From assembly GCF_002078875.1 (NCBI RefSeq), contig NC_034419.1, positions 19,035,516 through 19,099,515 on the forward strand: a stretch of DNA of 64,000 bases, written 5' to 3'. Made by a program: the position numbers and the translations under genes. Source of the DNA: Numida meleagris. Its lineage: Eukaryota > Chordata > Aves > Galliformes > Numididae. The notes under the pieces are model-generated. The model had not been told where the DNA came from. It ran no database searches and saw nothing but the letters and a program-made list of their open reading frames with translations. This document shows, piece by piece, positions 1 to 14,574 of the stretch (position 1 is its first letter; every line of letters starts with the position of its first letter).

Positions 1-3000
1 TCTTATGTTGTGCTCCTATCTAATTTGGATAGAAATTTTGAACAAGTCTGAGTGTCTGCTTGGAAAAAAAGGCATCAAACAATCTGCTGTTTTTCAGCAG
101 GTATTACATCATCTACTTTTGAAATCTGAGGGTAGTAGCAAATATCAAACCCACTCAGAAGATAGAACTGATGAAGGAAAATTAACCATGCATAAAAGCT
201 GTGATGTATTTGCTTATTGAAGTTGCAAATAGCATAAATTTCTGCAGTGTTGGGTGTTGTTTAGTGGGTACCGGCAGTGGCCAGTAATTACAGCTAATCT
301 TCACTAAAATAAATGTTTTCTTGTTTTGTTCCTTCCGCTTCTGCATTTCTCCATGTTTGTTTTTCTTCCTACATCTTTTCTTTTGGACTGTGCCAGCAGA
401 GCCACTGAACTACATTTAAAGAACCCAGCCCTCCCACAAACAGAGAGGGAGACGCAGTGCAGCACGGAGCAGCAGTGCCCTGGCTGCCCATAGGCATTTC
501 CCATCCTTTCTCCTCAGAAACACATATTAGAAAACAATATTATTCAGTGGGCATGGAGAAAGGTGTGTTTTCCATTGCTTTAAGTTGTACATGTGCTTTA
601 GGGTATGTTCCATGAGACAGATGAGGCAAACAGCAGTTATTTCTGCATCCTGTCCTTAGAAGTTTAATACTCAAGTGCGGCTCTTTGCTCTGCTTCAGGT
701 GTTAGCGAGGCCTTCAGCTGTTGCAGGGGAAACACAGAGCATTGAACTCCGTGTTTTGATAGGTAAAACGTGTTTCCATTTCTCTTTCAACCCTTGGCGA
801 TGTGCACCGTTAAAAAAAACATAAATCCCATCATTCATATGAATATTCCTATGATGTAGCTCGTGTCAGACTGCAGTGCGCTGTGCTCGTCTATAAATTT
901 CTGCATCAACAGGTTGTGCTGGAGCAGCATTGAGGAGAGCACGAATGCACGCAGAGTGGGGAGGAGGACAGGGGCGTGGGGCTGCTGCCAGGAGCACACC
1001 CCGATGCTCGGGATGACCTCAGCCACTGCCCGGGGTCCACCAGAGTTTGGCTCCGACACCGCAGCCGGGCAGGGCGCACGCAGCCAATGGCACACATCTG
1101 TCTGGGCCGGGGATGGGGTTCTGCCCCTTCCTCAAGCTGCCTGGGGCTTGGATAGGAGATGCTGAGACCGCAGCAGCTAAGTTTCTCTACACACAGGATG
1201 TAGAGGAGGATGCTGCAAGCATCCTGTGGACTGGAAGGAGAAAGAAACGGGAGAGAGAAGATCTCTGCAGTCATTTCTTTCATTACATACTTTTTGCTAG
1301 GCGTCATTCTTCCTTCCCTCTTATTTAGAAAAAAAGGTATTGTTTAGGGGAAAAAAGGAAAGTTTCTCTTTTTGTCAGATGAATCGATCACACGATGAAT
1401 TCGTTCGGAGCTCCCTGGGCTTTCTGGTATTGCCGCTGTTGGCCTGGCACGCTCTGGGGAGGAGGGCTGTGCTCGAGGGCAGGAGCAGCAGCGGCCATCC
1501 CACAGCAGCCCCTTGCCCCGCGCAGCACCGAGGTCCCTGGCCCTGGGCATTTGTCCCTACTTGGCATAAAAATGTAATTCTGGAGGAGAAGAGCTGTCGT
1601 GTGTCAGATGTGAAGTGGTGTATTCATGAAGGTAAGAGAAAAAGGAAAATGCAGCGTTCCTCCAAAAGCCATCTTCTGGAAGGCAGTTATCTCGGAGAGG
1701 TCATGATGGACGGGTTATTGGCTCTCCCGTTCTCCTCCGCATGGATGCTTCCTGTGAAAGAGGGCTGGTTTTATTCAGAGAGAGTAACTCTATTACCAGG
1801 AAGTTATTACTGCCTATTTAAAATCATCACTTTTTCATGCAGAAGGCATCACATCTTCTTCAGAAACAAACAAGACCCCACGGTGACGGCGCAGGGCGGG
1901 CCCGTGCTGCAGCCTTCCCCGGCTGGGGGGCACCGGGCCGGGCTGAGCAGCGCCCTTCTGGCGTGGTGTGCTTTTAATTACATCCGTCTCTCATGGTTAC
2001 GTTCTCAGGTCCATCTCACCCTCTCTGTTCATTTCCAATTATTCTTTTTAATTCATTTCTTTTCAAGCTCTTTGAGCTCTTTCTATTAAGCAAGCAGAGG
2101 AGAAAAAACGGGGAACCAAAACAGGCGTGCAGAGAAAGAAAATGTGTTCAAACCGCTTTGCTCCACAATTGAACATGTTTTTCTGCAACTCTTCCTTTAA
2201 TCCATCCCTCAATTTTGTACCGACCCTTTAGCAGATTGTTTTGATAAAAGCTTTGCCTGGTGGCTTTATCATGTCATCCGGATACACTGCCATGATAAGG
2301 CTGCCCTCCCTGGAGGGGCTCTGAGGTTACTGGTGGAAGATGCTGTGCTGATTGTGGGGAGGCGGCAGCAGGAGGTGGGGGCCAGGAGGCCCAGCATCTC
2401 CCTGCTGAGACAGCAAGAGATAAAAATGTTCAGCTGCCTCCGATAATTCCCCTGATAATGATAATCCTAGTAAATTACGCTCCTGGAGGACAAGGGGGAA
2501 ATTAGCTCTTTACATGGCTTACCTTTGAATGTAAGGCTTCGTAGGAAAATTAATTTTACAAATCATCCCGATGAAACCATGTGCTAAGGAAAACTTGGAT
2601 TTGAGGTTTTGAGGAGAGCTCAGGTGGAATATCGCGCTCATCCTGCTTCATGCTGTACCTGCAGCCTTCCCGACAGGCAGGGAACCGCAGCTGGTGTGCA
2701 GCGTGGGGCAGCGCTGGCCACACTACAGCTCACGTTAAATTGTTCCTAATATCCAGCCTGAAATCCTTTCTGTTTGCCTTCAGTTCTGCGCAGGCACTCT
2801 GACACCAAGCCCTGCACTGAATGGCATGTTGCATCTCCGCATTGCTAGCTCAGGATTTTATAGGCAGCGCTGTGAAGTTAGTAGGAACATGGAGGCACCG
2901 GTGTTTATTTCTATCTAAATTTAAAAACAGAGGTTCACTAAATGTGACTTCACTAAAGAGGAGGTCTTGTCAGATATGTTGCTAGACAGGCTCAAACTTG

Positions 3001-5208
3001 TATGAAACATCATTTCATTTATTGGTCCAGAAGAAGCGTGTTTGCCACTGGTTCATTGTGAATCCCTTCCACCGAGGCTGAATGCAACAGTTGCAGGTTC
3101 CCCAAAGGACATGCCTTCCCTTGGAAACAGAAGCCCACCCACTGCTCTGCTTTTTGTCTTTTAATTACAAGAAAAAGCAAGGAGCCTCCTGCAAACCTGA
3201 AACAGTGCATGGGCAGGAGAAGGCTAGCAGCTGAGCTGAGGAGCTACCTGCTGCCATAGCCGTGCCAGTAGCAATAGCTTTGTAAGCAGGGTACGAACAA
3301 GAGTGCTGTTTGTGTCCACAAAGTGCATTTCCAGTAGTGTCAGGTAAGAGAGTTTATGCAGTTTGTCTTTTGGATTCAGATACCATTGGGAACTGCGGGG
3401 TTTTTCTAATGAACTAACATGGAATTATTGAGGACATCTGATAAGTGAGATTTGATGAGGCTTTAAAACGGGTTTTTATCAGGAGATGTTAAGAAATACG
3501 AGACTGAGTGTTGGAACATCATTTCGTTTCCACCGTACTCCGTTTTACTGACTTAGAGTGAATCACTCAAACTATCATTTTAAGAACTCCGTGTATTTAT
3601 TTAAAAGGAAGGAAATGTTTGAAGCCCATTCGGTTGAACTTCTGGCTGATGACAAAGCAGAAGGGAGCACAAACCAGAGGGTTGGGCTCCCGCGTCCTGC
3701 CCTTGTCCCAGCACTGCCGCTGCACCACGTCAGATCCGTGCGAGCATCTCGCACGTTACGCTGTGCTGGGGAGGTAGCGATGTGCTGGTGCCGAGTTGCA
3801 ATTCTGCTGTTTGTTTTTCTTCTGCTATTCTCAGTGGTATCTGTGTGCTTTTTCAAGAATGAAAGCATATTGAAAAATATTTTGTACTGTGCCCCCAGCT
3901 ATTTCACAAGAGTTGTCTTAAAAGAAAGCCCTTATACTTATTCAAAACCTGTGGGAACATTCATTATATAGTTGAAATGTGGGGGGAAAAAAAAGCAGTT
4001 ATTTTTCTACACCATCCTTGGCTACAGAAGCACAATGCCTGGAAGCCAGGGTTACATTAGTATTCTCCAGACCCAGGCAGAGGACATGAACATCTTTGAA
4101 CTCTGCATTTCTGTACGGAGCCAAACAGTACATCATGTTTCTAAACTATGGCATAAAGTTGAAATAATGATAATAGAACGAAACAGCCCTTTCTCTAAGA
4201 GTCTATGGGGAGGGAGAGGCTGGGATGTCAGTGGGCTTCGGTCGCTGGAAGCGCTGCTGGGTGAGTTCCTGGAGTTTGCCGAGGAGAGGACGTGCACAGG
4301 GCAGGTGAGCCTGACCTGGGCAGTGGTGCTGAAGGATGAAGGCTCATCCGAGAATCACTGCGATTGTGTTCTCATTCCTGCAGCCCACGACACTGAAAAG
4401 TGCAGGAGGGGAGCTCCTGTCCACCTCTTGTTTTAGCCTCGTTTCTCTCCAGGTTGGATTTAAAATCACATACGCGCTCTGTAATCACCTGGCCTCAAAG
4501 TTCTCGGTTTGCTGCAGTGGTTTCTTCATTAATATTTGAAGCATGTGATTTTGCTTGTTATCAGCAATATCCCGAGAGGCGGCAAGAAAGGCTGTGTAGG
4601 AGGGCGTTTTAAAAGCTTATCTTTAAAACCAGGGTGTTTTGTGATTTAAAAATTAAATATGGATTAACAAATGGAGAACTGACACTGTCTGGGGAATCAA
4701 AATGGAATGTGGAGGGAAGAAGAGCATGACTCAACAAATTGCTTTTCCACGGTAAACTGGAGCTATTGGTGCAGATCTGCTGCTTGGATGGAGCGGGACA
4801 GTTAAAACGTCTGACAGTCAGGTATTGCCTAACTAACTAGGCAGGCAACTTAATTAAAAATAAAGAACAAAAATCATTTCTTCATAACAACAACTCTGTT
4901 GGAACCGAACGGATGAAACGAGACCGCTTGATATTGCGTGTATATTCTTTTTATCCCTTTTCTGTGCGGAGAACGTTGCCTCGCTCTGACAAGTGCTGTA
5001 CAACGGGTGCCAAAACCTCGTGCTTCTCTCGGATGTGCTTCATCCCCATTGCTGGTTGGGTGTTGCTCCATTAGGTGTGCAGAAAGAAGCAGTGTTCTGG
5101 CACCGGTCCGGTGCGGGCAGAGGAGCTCCTGCCGCCCAGAGAGCATCACAGCATCCAGGCAGTCCTGGGTGTGTCTTAAAGAAGCAAAAAATGCTGTGAA
5201 ATGTTCTG

Positions 5209-5224
5209 GTGTGTGTGTGTGTGT
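5209..5224. repeat. (GT)n microsatellite, 8 units
   Basis: Sixteen bases of pure alternating GT in intron 2. Such a run can be polymorphic in length. No function is implied. Confidence 0.9.
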
Positions 5225-8200
5225 CAGTGGTGAGAAGGAGAATTTTAGATAGAGGAGTCAGTGCTGCTGGTGTAAATGGAGCGGATGGCATCACAGCGTC
5301 CTGGTGGTGCTTTAGCTGGGCAGGAGGCACAGCGTGCCTGGGGCTTCGGAGGGAACAGCCAGCTCCCTGCACTCCTCTGTTGGAATCAGTCTAACCAAGT
5401 TCTTCCAGTATGTCAAAGTGTGGGGAAGAACAATGCATTTGAAACCTTTGAAACCGGGAGAAATGTTTGAAATTAATTGTAAGTGTTACCTTCTCTTACG
5501 CGTGGCAGTAGGTGATGCCAAATGAAGGTTATTTTGTTTATCTTCCTGGTCACAAAATGAATTACGACTAAAGGAAACGATGTTTGATGTGAAGTAAAAG
5601 TTAATGTGTTTTCTTAAAAGTTGCTGGTATTTAATTTGTGCAGTACTCGCATCATTTGACATTATTTAAATTCCTTCGTACAAGTAATAGGCCTGACGAT
5701 CTCAAGAGGGAATATTAGTGTCCCTTATCAGCTGTTATGGATTAAAGGTCGGCCTCTGGCTGCTGGGCCAGCACGGGCACAGAGGTCAGGCTGGGTCCGT
5801 CCTGCCTCCAGCTGGGCAGAGCCATGCAGAACAACCTTCTCATTGCCTTTAATGTGATCTTCAGATCTGCTCCTAGGGTGGTGTGTGTAGCACGGCTGGG
5901 GACCTTGGGGCTGCAGCCCGGCACCGGGGCTGGGCCGCACGCTGTAAGCTGCTGTGGGGTCCTTCTGCCACCCCACTCCCAGCCAGAGCCCCCCACACCT
6001 GCACTGCATCACACCCCAACGCTGTCCATCCCTGCAGCCTAGCTGCGGCTGGCTCAGTGCTGTGGCAGGTCTCGCGGTGGATGAGGAGTTGGCTGTTTTC
6101 TGCTGCTTGCAGGGATCTCTGCTGGAAACTCTGCTTTCCGGGCTTTTCTCCTGGGCGCTTTGTGCTCAGGTGTCAGATATCAGATGGTTCCAGTGAAATA
6201 GGTACAGCTACAATAACTACAAAGAAACCAACCTTGACCCCTCTGTGGGTCTGTGTTAGAGCCCGGGATGGGGAGGAGCCCGTGCTCAGGGCGGGCAGAT
6301 GCGCTGCTGTGGTTTGCATGAGAGTTTAGAGGTGCAGTCACATCCCATAGCACAGGGGTTTATAAAGCGAGCAAAATTCCTCTTCGTGCTCATTAGTTAC
6401 ACATGTACATTCTAAGCTATCGAGTTGGGTTTTTTATCTCATAAGTTCCTGTGAGATGTAATATATGGCAGTTGAAACAGAGGGCTGCTCGGCTCTGTAT
6501 AGCTGTAGGTGCGTATCGCGAGGTGTGCTTGGAAGAGTGTGAAATTTGATCTGCAAATAATGTAAGAAAATGTAATTAAATTTAGGCTAATGTGATGAGT
6601 GCCCCAGCAGTAAGGGAAAGGGACGTATTCAGCATATTAATTTTTTCTTATCCTCTCTTTGTTTGGTCTCTTTGGTCTTTTGAATTCCAGACTTTCTAGC
6701 ACTCCCTTCTCCTATGAAGTTTCCAGAGAAGGTCTAGGGATCGAGCTTTCTTGCTGTGTAAGGGTCGTTTAAGTATTTATCTGTTGATTTGGGAGCGTGG
6801 CCTCATTTCTTGCTTCCTGAGGTATCAAAGAACAGAAGATAAAAAATATTTTGATTCTCTGAAGTTATTGCTGTAAAGTAAGCTTACTTGCTGTTACTCT
6901 GTAATTGATTAGCACAGTAAAGCAGTGCAGCATGTCCCACACCGCAGCAGCAGTGGATGGCAGCTCACTGAACCAGGACTGCAGCAGGCAGACCTCAGGC
7001 AGACTTAACACTCCATCCTTCTCCTGCTCGCACTGTGAAAATACCTGTCAGTGTCTGTGGATTCACATCAGTGCAAAGCCAACCTTTGTAAGAGAAGGAA
7101 GATTCTTGATTCTCGAGTTCTTGTTGTTCACGGATGCCCGTTGCACTGCTCCTTTTTGGCTGGGATATTGACTGTATCAGTGCAAGCTTTGTGGGGTCTT
7201 TAAAACTTGCAGGATGAGGAGAGAATCATGACACGATATTGGTGGTGGGTGTTCTGCCCTATGCATTCCATTAAGAAATGTTCTCTGGAGGTGTTACCTC
7301 AAAATCCTGAAAACTGTGGTTTGTATATTTGCTGCCATTTTTGTGTACGTTTTCACTCATTTTCACTTGTTTTGTAAGTCACATTTTTAAGTCAGCATAT
7401 AACAAGTTCAGTGCTAGGAACATGCACTATGCAGCGCCCTCCCTTGCCCTCTGTCCTGGAGCCCTTTGGCTGAGTTGTTCCAGCATCTCCTAGGATCTGT
7501 TCACTTCAGTCTGGAAAATAAGAGTTTGGTTCCCGTAAGTCCTAACAGTGAGCTTTGGACTTCTTATTGCATGCAGCAGAGGGAGAAAACAAATCTGTTT
7601 TTCCTCTGTTCTTCCTTCCGTGAAGGAAAGGAAGGATTTCTTGAAAACTGGCCTGTCAAAGATACAGGCATGCTATAGCCACTCTAGCCAATGTTGAAAG
7701 GAAAATGAAGGCTTTAAAGATTCATGATGTTTTTGGATGCAGTGGGGGCAACGTGGGCTTTCACTGCAGGAACGGTTTCAGCAGCAACCACTTCTCTCTC
7801 AGTTAAACACGCTAGGTAGTCTGAATATTGACAAGTATGTCATACACCTCTTGATTTCAGTGACCAGTGAAGAGAATCACGTCTTTGATGGGGTTCTTCA
7901 TCAAAAAACCTCCATAGAAAACAGTCAGTGAAGAGCTTTGTGCTAAAAGAGTTCAGGTATAACCATATTCAGTTCACTACCATTGGAAGTGAATGCAGAT
8001 GGCCACGTAGTGGTGGTTGGTGCTCAGGTCGAGCACATCTTTGGCCAGTGAGGGGCTGGTGCTCCTAAACCTGCATGCGTGTGCTTGTGGCTTGGCCGCA
8101 CAGATTGCAGGCAAATGGAAAAGCTGAAAGGCACCCACTGAGCAGAGGCCGGGCCTTCTGCAAACGTTATTGAGATCGCTCAGTGTTGTGGCAGCTTTCA

Positions 8201-8602
8201 TCTGAGAGCTCATGTGGTCTGGCGTTCCAGGAGCTAGGCCTTGGCCGGGGTTGCAAGCCTGTGGAGCAGAGCCTTGCTGCTGAGATGGCGATCCTGGTGC
8301 TGTGTCCGCCTCGCTGCTGCTCTCCCTCCTCCTTTGGCCCCTGGTATCCATAGGAACTCTCCAGGCTGGAGCAGGTGGGCTGCAGCTCGGTGCCCCATGC
8401 TTTGCTCTTGAAGGCCGATGAAGGAAGACAGGGCCGAGTGCCATGTCCTGGTCCCGGTGCAGATGCTTTTGGCATCTGAGAGCTCTGTCCCGGTGTGGTA
8501 TGGAGCCCTGGTGGCTCCTGCCCCATGCCGAGCCTGCCTCGTGGGATCCCCATGGCACCTGGCCCACTTGTACTGTGGCTGTGACACAGAGCTTTCACCT
8601 GA

Positions 8603-8705
8603 CATAGAATCATAGAATCGCCTGGTTTGAAAGAGACATCAAGAATCATCAAGTTCCAACCCCGCTGCCACAGGCAGTGCTGCCAGCCACTAAACATGAG
8701 GTAAG
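8603..8705 (-). mobile_element. CR1 LINE 3'-end fragment, antisense
   Basis: The left edge carries two copies of CATAGAAT, the reverse complement of the CR1 3' terminal ATTCTATG repeat. It is followed by ATCAAGAATCATCAAGTTCC and a GCTGCCACAGGCAG stretch. The same segment occurs in the opposite orientation in the better preserved copy near 16560-16816, so both belong to the same or close CR1 subfamilies. The body is lost, as is normal for 5'-truncated CR1 copies. The right-hand boundary is uncertain by tens of bases. Confidence 0.85.
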
Positions 8706-9935
8706 GCACCGCTAGGCTGACACCCGGACTGCCTCCCAAGAGCTTGCTCCTAACTTCTGTGCTTTTCATAGCGTTTTGTTGCAGAACTCTGTTAAAATGA
8801 ACTGATTATCTGCGGGCACTATATAGGGAGGTGTTTTTTGCAATGCTGAGATAGCGGTTTTATTGAACTATATTGCATTTTTAGTAGTCATTTGAGAGTG
8901 GGTTATTAAAGCACAGTATTGTACATTAAGAACATTACTCCAGTGTGTAGGAGATGAGGATTATGAGAAAGAGGAGACCAAAGACTCTTTGGTGTTTTGT
9001 TTCTATTTTTTATTTCCTTCGTCCAAGGGCTGGAAAACTGTTCTGTTTAAGTAATTCTTGCTTTTACTGAATGTATTTTTCAAGTTGCAGAAATCAGCGG
9101 TCAATCTGCACGTCTGCAGCAATGCTCTTGTCTCACTGCAGTGAGAACAGGGCTCAGAAACCCGGGTAGGACCTAGCAGAGAAGTGTCTTTTGGTACTTC
9201 AGTCATCCCAACTGCCATCTGCCCATCCAGTCTCTAGAGATGATTTGCATTTGAGACTTTTCAGAATGGTGTGCTTATATGTGCTTTTAAGAAATGTGTG
9301 AGTCAGAGCTTTATTCAGCTTTCACCAAAACGCTGTGAAATATGGACGTGCACGGGGTAATGACAATTTGCTAATGGTGCGTCATGAAATTTTCTGTCTG
9401 TAAAGTGAGACCACGCGTAGTTTGATTCCGTTGTGATCTCTGTAGGGAAGGGGCCTGCCGTGTTGCAGAGCTGAGGGCTGGGGCCATGTGAGCGATGTTG
9501 CTTACGGTTTCAATTAAACTTGGGAAAGCAGCAAGTGGGATAGCATGTGCTAATTAGAGAACAGTTCCCTGGAAGAGGACTGGGGACGGCTGCTGAAGCA
9601 TCCGGAGAAGAGCTTCCTCCTGCTTGAAGTGTATAGGAGTAACAAGTAGTTCTCTTCTGCTTTGGTTTGCATGAGACATGAGAAACCAGAGGTTAAACAA
9701 AAGGATGTGGAAGTTACTGTCTTTTCTTCTAATCCTCTGTGTCTCCTGGCCTGATGTCCAGCTTCCTTTTGTTTTCCTAGCAAAGCAGTAGTGGATCTTT
9801 CCAGTGCTGTGCTCTGGTCCCACATCTTGCTTTTTGTCCTCCCTAACTCAAAGCCCATGAGTTCCTATCACTTGGTTTTTATGTGCCTTATATCCCGTGG
9901 AGTTTTTGCAAACCTGACACTTCGTTCACGACAGA

Positions 9936-9953
9936 TTTTTTTTTTTTTTTTTT
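9936..9953. repeat. 18-base T homopolymer
   Basis: Uninterrupted T18 run in intron 2. No retroposed body or target-site duplication was recognised next to it, so it is recorded only as a simple repeat. Confidence 0.9.
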
Positions 9954-10948
9954 ATGTTGTGAATGCTGGTCTGTTCTTTGGTGGAAAAATTAGAAAACAG
10001 GCTTCCTTCCAGAAGAATACTTAAAAGATTTCTAATCCTTCCTCCCTTCCCACCCAGATTTGTCATTTTGTCATTGCTATACTCTGGATTTCTCATTCTT
10101 TGAAGAACTGACAGGTCTTTACTTGCCCGTACAGATATATAGCAACCAAGAAAATGCCATTAACTGAGAGAAGGCTAAAATACTATGCTACCTCTCCAAG
10201 AAAAAAATGAATTAGGAACATGGGAACACTCCAAATTGTAGTTAGAAAAGCTTCATCATTAGAGATCATTTTGTGCTTGCAATTTATAATGATTCACTAT
10301 CCAGAGGTGGCATCATTATTACTAGGGGGGAAATATCCTGCAAGAACAGCACAGCGCTAAGCAGTCTCCTAAATTACAGAGTGGAGCTCCAAGAGGCAGT
10401 TCAGACAAATAAAACCGTGTCATAGAGCACAGGATTCTTTAGTGTATGTGAAGGTTGCAGGAAATTGCTTTTTGCAAGGGAGCCAAGCCAGCCTCGGAAG
10501 GCATTGTTTGTGAGCAGTGTTGCATTCAGGCAGTTGAGGAGGCAAACAAGTCGCTGGGGATTAGCGGTGGGTGAGCAGGGCAGCCCACGCGCCCGGCTGG
10601 GAGGTGAGCTGGGCTGCCTGGCTGTGCCCGGCAGGGGACGGGCCCATGCCTCAGCTCCGTGGCAGCTCGGGGTCTTGGCAGCATTACCTCCGATAGTGGC
10701 TGAATATATCTCAATCTTAACACCGATTTATCGGAAAGCTCAATATTTCATCGGTGTGTTTCTTAGTTGATGCGCTGGAACAAGCTCTTTGTGAAGGCGA
10801 ACGCTGCGGCTGCCGGCTGTGCCCTGCTGGTTGCCCCCCGTTGGGGCTGTGGCACCCACTGCTGAGCGTGTTCACGACAAGCTCGGAGCCAGGGGCAGCT
10901 CCTTGGAGCCCGGAGCCTCCTGAGGGCAGCGTGGAAGACCTCTCGGGA

Positions 10949-11001
10949 GGTGGATGGATGGTCTCCAGAGGTCCCTTCCAACCCCTGAGGTTCCGTGTTG
11001 C
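10949..11001 (+). mobile_element. Short CR1 3'-UTR fragment, sense (diverged)
   Basis: The string GGTCTCCAGAGGTCCCTTCC followed by AACCCC matches the conserved CR1 3' untranslated region, which normally reads GATCTCCAGAGGTCCCTTCC and then AACCC. The terminal ATTCTATG repeats have decayed to TTCCGTGTTG. Only about 50 bases are recognisable and the flanks show no further CR1. It could be somewhat longer under a sensitive alignment. Confidence 0.7.
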
Positions 11002-14000
11002 TGGAGATGGATGCCTAGCTTTGTTCTCAATGCGAATTTCAGTTGAGGACATCCAGTTTGCCAGTTTTGAGGGTTTATGAACCAGCCGTAAGATCCTTAG
11101 CAGGTGTTTTGTGTTGAGCATAGCTCTGATTTGTATCATTGCTTGGCTGTACGTGGTGCTTTTAAACATGGTATTTTTGGTGCTTTGTTTCTGTCTCTAT
11201 CCACAGCCAGAGATTTCACCGCCTACAGTTGTTCCTAAAGAAACTGTGTTTTCTAAAGTGTTCTGACACTATTTCTGAGAACTTTGCCTTTTCTATTTTT
11301 ATGTACAGCACAGTAGAGTCAGTCTTAAGTCTGACTAAAGTGGAGCCTTCAAGACAGAGGGGGGACCACATTATTTTTGGTTTCACCGCGTTGCGATATT
11401 CATCCTATTGATCAGCAGAGGCACCCCAGGCTTCTTTACGGACCTTTAATTACATTCATTTCAACATAATTCTGGCGTCTGAATTTGGAGCCTCACTTTT
11501 CTGTTTGATAATAGGCATTTCTTTTTGGAAATTGGTATGTGGCAGAAGTCTATGCAAAAATAATGTTATTTAGCTGGGAATCTGGTTCTTCAGACTCCAG
11601 CCCCGGGTTTTCATCTGGAAGTTCTTCAGAACAGAATTTCTCTTTCTAGAGGTTTTCTGTCTGGGTCATTTAAGCACCGCTGTATTAAAGTTGCAATGAA
11701 GAAAGCGTTCTGAATGTTTGAAGCAGAAGCCCGACTTTTATTTTATGTTGATTTTTTTCCCCACGTGATTGCACTGTAGGGCTCAAACGTTCCTTGTGTC
11801 GTACAGAGTTTAGGATACCGATAAATCCGGAGTCCCTTCCCTGCAGACACCTCGGCTGAGCCTGGTTCAGATGCTTTGGAGCACTGTGGTGTGGGCTCGT
11901 GGGCATGGGCGGCCATTGAACCAAGCAGACAGCCTCCTTCATGTTCTGCCCAGCAATCAGAGCTTTTCTGAATCTTGGAAAATGATTTTTTGCCATCCTT
12001 ATAATTTAATGTGGTGTTCCAAAGGCAGTCCTAATTATTGTGTACTGCTGGAGTTTAACTGCCGTAATAAAGGGCAATTTTTGAGGTGATAAAATGCACA
12101 AGGAAAGTCATGGAATATGGAGCTGTGCTACGACACAACAAAACTAAGCATTAATGAATTACATACTTCAAGTATTAGTCTTCTGTATCAGTTTGCCTTC
12201 TGTTTTTTGATTATGATGAGATCTAACGTGAAAACAATGAGATGACAAATGGCCAAAATTGAAGCTTTAAAATGATTCCATAGAATCTTCTGTACTGGAA
12301 GTTTCCAAGTTAAGGCTGTTGCATATCCACAAGGATCGTTTCCTTGGATAAACTGTTGCAGTTCTGTGTTTTAATGTTATTTTATTATTGGGGCACGTTT
12401 TATTTTTACAATTGAATTACGATGCTGTGGAGACTGAATTTAAATCCCATCCTATCTGCACACCAGTGCAGTTATGAAGTTGTTTTACCGGCACTTGCAG
12501 GACCACCATAACTCTCGGTACCCGCTTTATTTGCTATCTCTGTTAACGAAACAAAGCCCAATGCCGAGCATCGTTAGAACTTTAATTTCAGACATTGGGA
12601 CCCAGTGCCAGCCACCCTTTCTGGCTCTCCCCACCCGTCAGGATTTTGACTTAAAGGACGGACAGGTCGATGCTTGCAGTTCAGCCGTGTGGTCAAGATT
12701 TATTTTTCTAGCTTGGTTTATTGTGAATTTACCAGTTTGGGAATAGCGCTGGGAATTTTCCTAGGCCAGACTACAGCAGTTCTTATTTCCTGCAGGAGGC
12801 TGATAGCAAAGGAGCCCACAAACGTGGACACTGGGCAGGTTATTCTCATAGTGACATAAAACAGTGCGAATTCCAACCACTGACAAATCCTCACCCGCAC
12901 AGCAGCGCGTGCCGCACTGCTTCCATGCTGTGATGGGGCAGCCACGAGAGCCGTGTGCTGGCTGCTCACTGATTGCTCTTTGAAGATTTTGTGGTTTTCA
13001 CTTCAGCTGTGTCAATAACCATTCACCATTGAGGGGTTTGACAGCAAGCAAGCTGTTGGGCCAGGCTGTGTTTCACGAATAGGCAATAACCTTGATCGTT
13101 CCAGTTCCTCTTGGAAGTAATTCTGCTTTTCAGCTACTATCCTCAGTTGAGGTATGAAAGTCTGTTCGTGGGGACGATACTGATTGGGCCGTTCAGGCAC
13201 TACTCAGGGACAAAACTCGGTCTTTGGTATTATTGCCTTTGGTTTCCTTTTCCTTCTATAAAATAAATGAGGTTTAGAAGTAAAATTCATTTGAGCTAAT
13301 AAATTGTATATGTGGGATATATAATTATATACCAAAACCCAGCAGTGACAGACATAATAAACTGTACAACAACAAAGGGAAAAACACGATATGCCTTTGG
13401 TACTTATTTTCCTTCTTCCCTGAGTAATTCCTCTCCTCTGGGCCATCCCAAACTCACACAAACTCTCCGCTCTTTCCCCCAGTGAAGGAGGCTTTGCTGC
13501 TCCTTGGGCTGTGCAGGGCTCTGGGGTCACCCATGGCATGGCCCCCCAAGGAGGTCAGCCCCACGTTGTGTTGTTCAGAGTTGAAATCCTGGCTGTGAGC
13601 TGTACTGCAGCTGAGCATTTCCACGGACACCGGCATTCCAAAGGAAGTCGTGTGAGCCCACCGCCATCCCCTCCCATGGACACCCAGGGAGCAGACTCTG
13701 GCAGCTGCTCATGCTGAAGTAACACATCAACTGAATTGAGAATTCCCTTAAATAATTAGAAATGGCCGCTCTAACTTTCTGAAGCAATGTTTTCAGTGTT
13801 GCTGAAAGTGAGTTCCCCAAAAAGAGAATCTCTGCAGAGAAATCATCTGAAAAAGTGTTAAATTGTCTCCTGTGCTACCTGGTAATCCAATTAAGGGGTG
13901 ATAAGAAAAATAGCTCTTGGAAAATTTCAGGGAAGCAGAATAATGTACTTAGAGTTGTACCAGAATCAAAATACCACATAATCACGGGTATCCATGGATA

Positions 14001-14561
14001 CTGGAGCAACACTTTGATTACCAGATACATCCATTACCCTTAAATACCGGAGCTGGGTGTTTCATGCCCTGAACAATTTGATGCATGACTGCGTGAACTC
14101 TCACGGAGAACTCTCCTGAGGTTTTGCCTCTCGGAGGTGCAGCGCATCGCCCTCCAGCAAGGGAACGAAACCAGCCCTGAGATGTTTGAAGCTGCCTTCT
14201 CCCGAGCCCCTGCGTGCTTCACAGCTGCTGCACAACAGGTCATTTTCAGCCTATTTTTGTTAACCTGCCCATCCCGTTCTACTCCTGAGACCCGAACTTG
14301 TGATCGCCATCGCAGCTCTTTCCTTCACTTCGCTTTGGGGCTTTGTTTCTGTTCCTCACTGATAACAATTGTCTGCAAAAATGACAGAGAACTTCAGGTT
14401 CCAGTGCAGCCTCTCCGTGAGTTTCGGGGTGTTAGGGGAGGACGGCTCCCTTCCTCCTTTTCATGTTAATGAATGTTCATGGTTTAGGTGAGATGCCCTG
14501 CTGAGCCCTCAGCAGCCAGGCGGATGGGGCCCAGTTGTGCTGTGTGTTTGGTTTGTTTGCC

Positions 14562-14574
14562 AAAAAAAAAAAAA
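14562..14574. repeat. 13-base A homopolymer
   Basis: Uninterrupted A13 run in intron 2. A simple repeat with no recognisable retroelement body in front of it. Confidence 0.85.

Noticed and set aside
1340..2089. 249-codon open frame on the + strand in intron 2
   Set aside because: No domain, no plausible splice context and low-complexity tail; long frames without stops are expected occasionally in GC-balanced introns.
8167..8769. 200-codon antisense open frame
   Set aside because: It runs through the CR1 fragment at 8603-8705 and is explained partly by repeat sequence; the remainder has no recognisable domain.
13318..13331. 14-bp palindrome TATATAATTATATA
   Set aside because: A simple AT alternation; palindromes of this composition are common by chance in AT-rich intron.
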